A stretch of 64,000 nt of DNA, from contig JAJIRX010000906.1 of the NCBI GenBank assembly GCA_023853785.1, forward strand, positions 62,001-126,000, read 5' to 3'. The position numbers and the translations under genes are program-made. The DNA is from Psilocybe azurescens (lineage: Eukaryota; Basidiomycota; Agaricomycetes; Agaricales; Agrocybaceae). Of the stretch, positions 59,601 to 64,000 are shown piece after piece; the stretch's first letter is position 1; each line of letters starts with the position of its first letter. The notes under the pieces are model-generated. The model did not search any database. It saw nothing but the letters and a program-made list of their open reading frames with translations, and was not told where the DNA came from.

Positions 59601-59711
59601 TCCAACTATGATGAAATCATACGATGTGGATGTTAACTCGTTGATGTGCTGGAACACCGCTGCGAAGCTACCAACAACGTAAAGCGCTACTACCATGAAA
59701 GAAAGGAGCAT
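56667..59711 (-). pseudogene. GMC oxidoreductase, aryl-alcohol-oxidase type, interrupted by a transposon
   Basis: Secreted FAD oxidase that produces H2O2 for lignin breakdown. The signal peptide is MLLSFMVVALYVVGSFAAVF; FIIVGGGLAGSVVANRL (GxGxxG, spliced) and VLVVEAGP follow. AYDWNFTT is cut at a TA by the element at 58654-59320, and IPGKGINNRTLDYPRGHMLG resumes beyond it. Then come [84 protein letters not shown] (active-site His) and the C-terminal FVISAHTQAPGYAIAERA. Additional one-base breaks occur, for example at the C run 57512-57515. Removing the element with one TA restores the frame exactly at that point. All landmarks are in family order, and splicing elsewhere is plausible. Confidence 0.8.
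58654..59320. mobile_element. Tc1/mariner-type MITE (667 bp, TA target duplication)
   Basis: The ends are inverted repeats of about 29 bp (27 matches): CAGTGTAATACAC, one variable base, TCCTCGAGACA, one variable base, GAG. Directly outside both ends is the dinucleotide TA (58652-58653 and 59321-59322), the target duplication of Tc1/mariner elements, whose termini usually begin CAGTG. No transposase frame is present in the 667 bp, so the element is non-autonomous. It sits in a coding exon of the GMC oxidase gene. Confidence 0.88.
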
Positions 59712-60970
59712 CTTCCTTATGGTAACGAGCGAGAAATGTGAAATTATTCAGCGCAGTACCGTACATACTTAAATATGTCTTTGGATAGTGTCGTAACGCT
59801 CAAATTCCAAGATCAGAATCGCTGGTTGAGGGGGAGCTTATCAAGAGCCGATGAATGGGACGGGCCGTGCCACTGGTAAACTAAACCTATTTTTAACCAT
59901 TGATTATGTCCACGTACCACGGAAAATCGGACTATCGATGCACATATGGAGGTTTGGATTTGATACAAGCTTAATGGAATAATATCTACCATGCTAAAAA
60001 CCGGGCATCCACTAACCAGCTGACATAGACGCAAATATCGAGGACTGAATAAGATGTAATCGTTGAAAAACCACTCTCATCTAAATTGCGGCCGCATTAT
60101 TAGAGAATGAGTTTCAATGTAAGTTGTCGGATGGCACTGCAGGCTGATACTTAACTGTCCCTAATAAGGGTTAGTATTTAATGAAAGACCACCTAGGGGT
60201 GAGACAGGGGGAAGACCAGGCTTACAGATATGTCATTTGCTCATACAAAAATGGAATATGAATTTGACCAGAGCCAGAAACAATCTGTATGAGCATGATT
60301 CTGTCTTGTTAAACTCAAACACTGCTTTTTTGGCCTCCAGCACCCTATATTTCAAGTTTTAGCTTTCAAAAATAAAACTCGGGTCACGAGCAGAAATCCC
60401 GGAGCCCCTTGTGAGAAATCTATTTTGTGTGTACTTGTTCGAGCTTCGCATGTACCCAAATCCATCCACACTTATTCCTGAGTAATACTTATACTAGTAA
60501 CAGCCTCGACTGGGCGGCACCAAAGCTTCACCAAAGGACTAGTGTGTGCCCTGGTGCATAAGTAGCATGCTTCAAACCAACATAAAATATGCTTACGTGT
60601 ACCCAAGGCCCGCTGTGTAGGTGCCAGGTTCGCGGTTCGCTGAACAGGATGATGTCCCATCAGCGCATTACGGCTACGGCAAGTCTCCTGACACACAACT
60701 CGTCCTCGCTGTGCTGAGTAGGTATACATGCTTGGACCTGCAGATATGTACAGGGAAAATATGGCGAGCAAAAACTTATGGTCTGTAGGTAAGCTCAAAA
60801 TACTTTGTGTGATCACTGACATAAACTGAAACTTTTAAGTAAGCCCAGACGCTCGATCTCCGAGTCAAGCTCAAGCGCTCCAACTAAATTTCACTTCCTC
60901 CCGACAAAGAATCAACGTTCAACGCCTATATTGCTATTCTGAATTCTTTGCATAACTGACAAAACTTTCC
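59712..60970. other. Intergenic, no gene recognised
   Basis: Divergent upstream region of the GMC oxidase (minus) and NAD kinase (plus). No supported gene or repeat. Confidence 0.5.
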
Positions 60971-63083
60971 ATGGTGCCTCAGCCGCTGCAGATGGACCCG
61001 GCCTGCTTCATTCATTCACACTTCGATCAGGGTGCACTTTTGGGCGAATGTCTCAAGGACAAGAAATACAACGACAAAGGTGATGTGGATGTTGCAAAAA
61101 TATTACAGGACTCGTGCAAGCAACATCCACTTCCCGCTCAGCCTTTCGGACACGATATCGAGGATAGTTCTCTTGGGAATCTAAAAACTCATCTTCATCT
61201 TGCTGCGACGGCGATTGGGGTGCGTGAAATGAGCAAACAGCTCGGTAGGACCCACATTCAATCCAATGTCGCACATTCTTAATGAATATCCAGGGCGTGC
61301 TCGCGTTCAGCCGAACATCAAAAACATCCTAATCGTCACCAAAGCACACGATAACAAGCTCATCAAGCTCACTCGAGAGCTTGCGCTCTGTCTCATGCAT
61401 AAACATAGGCGAGGATCAAAACGTGGATTAGTGGTGTTTGTTTTTCCCCTTTATAAATCGCCCAACAACTCTCTCACATTGTCTTCTGTAGATACGTGGA
61501 TAGTCATCTACGCCATTCAACACTTTTTGACGCCGAAGGTATTCAACGTGATTACCCAGAACTCTTCCGTTCTTTCCCAAGACGTCGAGCTACTAGTGTC
61601 TACTCAGTTTCGTCGCCATCCCCGACTGCAACCGAGACAGAAGAAACCGATGAAGGGCAGCTTCGTTACTGGACCAACGACATGTGTAGCAGTAAACCTT
61701 ATCTATTCGACTTTGTCGTCACTGTACGTCTTTTCATCCTTACTTCAAGCATATTAGCAAGGCCCAATGACCAACATTATACCATAGCTTGGAGGCGACG
61801 GAACAGTTCTGTATACATCGTGGCTCTTTCAGCGCGTGGTCCCACCTGTTCTTCCCTTCGCATTGGGCTCATTGGGGTTTCTCACCAACTTCGATTTTGC
61901 TCAACACCAGAAAGTGATGGGCTCTGCTATTGATACAGGGATACGAGCCAATCTCAGGATGCGCTTCACTTGCACAGTGTTTCGTTCGGTACCTATCGAA
62001 GAAGGTCGAAAGGCATTAAAGAAGGGCGAGACGGGGAGATTATGACTAGGGATCTCGCGAACGGTTGCTGGGAAGCGCTCGAGGGATGTTGGAATGGCGG
62101 ATTCACAGGCGACGAGCAGCGTGTATCCAAGGATGAAGAAATTCCATGTCTTACCGCCCGACCGACGGAGTCGTTTGAAGTCTTGAACGATCTTGTCGTT
62201 GACAGAGGACCAAGTCCATACGTTTCTCAGCTGGAACTTTTTGTAGGCTCCCCTTCTGAGCTACACAAGTATGCACGTATGACATCCCTTTAGGCGATAA
62301 TCATCATTTGACAACAGTACAAGCAGATGGGCTGACCATTGCTACTCCTACGGGCTCTACTGCCTATTCGGTACGTTTCAGTGCTGCTACATTGGCTTGA
62401 TCTTCTCATAAAAGCTCTTTCAGCTGTCGGCAGGAGGCTCCTTGGTCCACCCCGAAATACCGGCTATCTTGATCACGCCCATATGCCCCCACACGCTATC
62501 ATTCAGACCTATGCTCCTTCCTGATAGTGTAGAACTCAGAATATCCGTTCCGTACAATTCGAGAAGTACCGCTTGGGCGTCATTCGATGGTCGAGGACGA
62601 ATTGAACTTAAGCGTCAGTCTATTCAATTTTTTCTCCCATGTTAAATCAAGATGTCTGACGTATCTGGGACATTAGAGGGCGATCACATCAAAGTCACAG
62701 CATCCAAATATCCCTTCCCTACTGTATGTGCGGATACCCAATCAACCGATTGGTTCCACGCCATTTCACGTACTTTGAAATGGAACGAGCGTGAACGCCA
62801 GAAAGCTTTCGTGGTCGTCGAAGAAGGGAGGGCATCCGAGCGTTCTGAGAAACCTAAAAGGCACTCCGAAGCCCCCGCGAAGCCCACGACGTTTCGTTAT
62901 GCAACTGACATGGAAGATGGGCGGAAGGATAAGGAGCGTGGTGGGAATCCTGCTATGCCAAAGTTCGAGGATAAGTACGATATTGACGATAAATGCGCTG
63001 ATCGATTCGCAAGTCCACTCCCTCACCCACCAGTCGTTTCACCCCGTCATGTTGGAATCAATGCGCCAATTGACAAGAACTGA
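60971..63083 (+). CDS. NAD(+) kinase (ATP-NAD kinase)
   Basis: Phosphorylates NAD to NADP. The start [20 protein letters not shown] is followed by [20 protein letters not shown], a strand/helix typical of fungal NAD kinases. After an intron come [20 protein letters not shown] and the catalytic [15 protein letters not shown] (GGDGT). [55 protein letters not shown] (the NE/GSTAYS motif region) and [20 protein letters not shown] complete the fold; [17 protein letters not shown] is near the end. The C-terminal extension is charged and poorly conserved. A one-base gap appears at the junction near 62293-62294: the frame [10 protein letters not shown] needs an extra G at the splice site. Five to seven exons. 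Confidence 0.88.
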
Positions 63084-63516
63084 CTCCTCACGTGTGGGTA
63101 TCGTCAGACCACTCGAGGACCTCGTTTTCCGCTTTCCCAGGCATGACAGAACAACATCCCTAAAGAAATTCCTTTATAATTAATACTTTATGACAATTCT
63201 ACTTGCTTTTCCGGTGCCTATCACGCCTGTAACCTTTAATGCTCGCAGCTATGCGGAGTTTCAGAAGGAGTCGTGGTTTCAGGACCGAAACAATGATGTA
63301 GTATTGGTGCGGGATTCGTTCAAATAACGCGTGTTCCGGACAGATTCGTGGTCTGGCGTTCTTGGTACTGCTATCCGAAACTGGTTCTGTCTCTGGTACG
63401 CCCCAACGATGACCACCTTAAACAAAGACAGATTTCTTTAAATAGCACGACGAAGGCGAGTATAAAGCGCCTCGTATCCGGTGTCTCAACCTCCAACAAC
63501 CATACCTTTGGCAATC
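63084..63516. other. Intergenic; promoter region of the Hsp20 gene
   Basis: TTC/GAA triplets typical of heat-shock elements occur (for example GTTTCAGAAGGAG and GTTCCGGACAGATTCG), but not as a clean three-unit array, so no element is called with confidence. Confidence 0.35.
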
Positions 63517-64000
63517 ATGTCAATTTTCTACTACGAGCCATTCTATGATTTCGAACGCTTCCTTGAAGATACGTCGGCTCCCCAAACAAAATCCGATGGT
63601 ACCGTACAACGTCGTTCCAAAGACGGCGATATAGACAGCGCCATCCCATCCTTGAGACCCAGGTGCGTATTATAGTTCTAATACTTGATTTTATACTTAT
63701 TCATCTTATAGGATGGATCTTCACGAAGACTCCAAGAAGAACTTGGTCACCGCCACCTTCGAGTTGCCTGGTCTCAAGAAGGAAGATGTCGACATACAAG
63801 TCAACAACAACCGCCTGACCATATCTGGGGAGAGTAAGCTGTCGAGAGAGGAGAAAGAGGAAGGATATATCGCCAGGGAAAGGCGATCTGGCAAGTTCTC
63901 GAGGACTCTTCAACTTCCCCAGGGTGTCGAGGTTTGTGCTTACACCTCGTTCAACAAAATAGCATGTACTAAAGTAACCCACACGCACAGGAGAATCAAG
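63517..64000 (+). CDS. Small heat shock protein Hsp20, 5' part (runs off the window)
   Basis: ATP-independent chaperone of the alpha-crystallin family. The start MSIFYYEPFYDFERFLEDTS (ATG 63517) is the aromatic N-terminus usual for fungal Hsp20. The crystallin domain begins at MDLHEDSKKNLVTATFELPG and continues LKKEDVDIQVNNNRLTISGE, YIARERRSGKFSRTLQLPQG. Exons are 63517-63662, 63712-63931 and from 63991 on, where the window ends in ENQ. The C-terminal IxI motif lies outside. Confidence 0.92.

Noticed and set aside
63240..63400. Heat-shock element array before Hsp20
   Set aside because: Only scattered TTC/GAA triplets, not three properly spaced inverted units.
1..64000. CRISPR arrays, operons or phage genes
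   Set aside because: Intron-rich fungal nuclear DNA; no regularly spaced repeats or polycistronic layout were seen.

Overview
The window is nuclear DNA of a filamentous fungus, almost certainly an agaricomycete basidiomycete. The evidence is compact genes split by many 45-70 nt introns (GT-AG, with a few GC-AG), P450s with the basidiomycete N-terminus LPNVPGPP, an aryl-alcohol-oxidase-type GMC oxidoreductase, F-box proteins of the basidiomycete type and tRNA-Asp genes that carry introns. There are no operons. Genes lie on both strands.

Layout. 1-5 kb: 5' end of a P450, then the histone chaperone HIRA, both on the minus strand. 5.8-12.7 kb: two tandem MFS transporters of the ACS (allantoate/nicotinate-like) family. 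A third copy sits inverted at 41.4-43.8 kb, and all three share a conserved promoter block. 13.5-20 kb: a lysine-rich zf-PARP protein followed by a decaying array of paralogs that share an unfamiliar C-terminal domain. 20-25 kb: F-box gene, secreted CBM19-like protein, ribosomal protein S26. 26-30 kb: an intact P450 followed by relics of an FAD monooxygenase and a short-chain dehydrogenase. 31-34 kb: F-box gene and a conserved small membrane protein. 35-41 kb: tandem GH18 chitinases and a small secreted protein. 44.7-48.7 kb: Swc5 (SWR1 chromatin complex), an NmrA-like relic and an F-box gene. 49.6-52.7 kb: a PTEN phosphatase between two oppositely oriented tRNA-Asp(GTC) genes. 53.5-59.7 kb: alpha/beta hydrolase, P450 relic, and a GMC oxidoreductase interrupted by a 667-bp Tc1/mariner-type MITE at a TA site. 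61-64 kb: NAD kinase and the 5' part of an Hsp20 gene.

Housekeeping and chromatin genes (HIRA, Swc5, S26, PTEN, NAD kinase, tRNAs) alternate with accessory genes (P450s, transporters, chitinases, GMC oxidase) that show duplication and decay. One-base breaks of reading frame, mostly at homopolymers, recur even in conserved genes. This points to residual sequencing error as well as real pseudogenes, so every frameshift call below should be read in that light. All domain assignments come from recognising motifs in conceptual translations; no database was searched.
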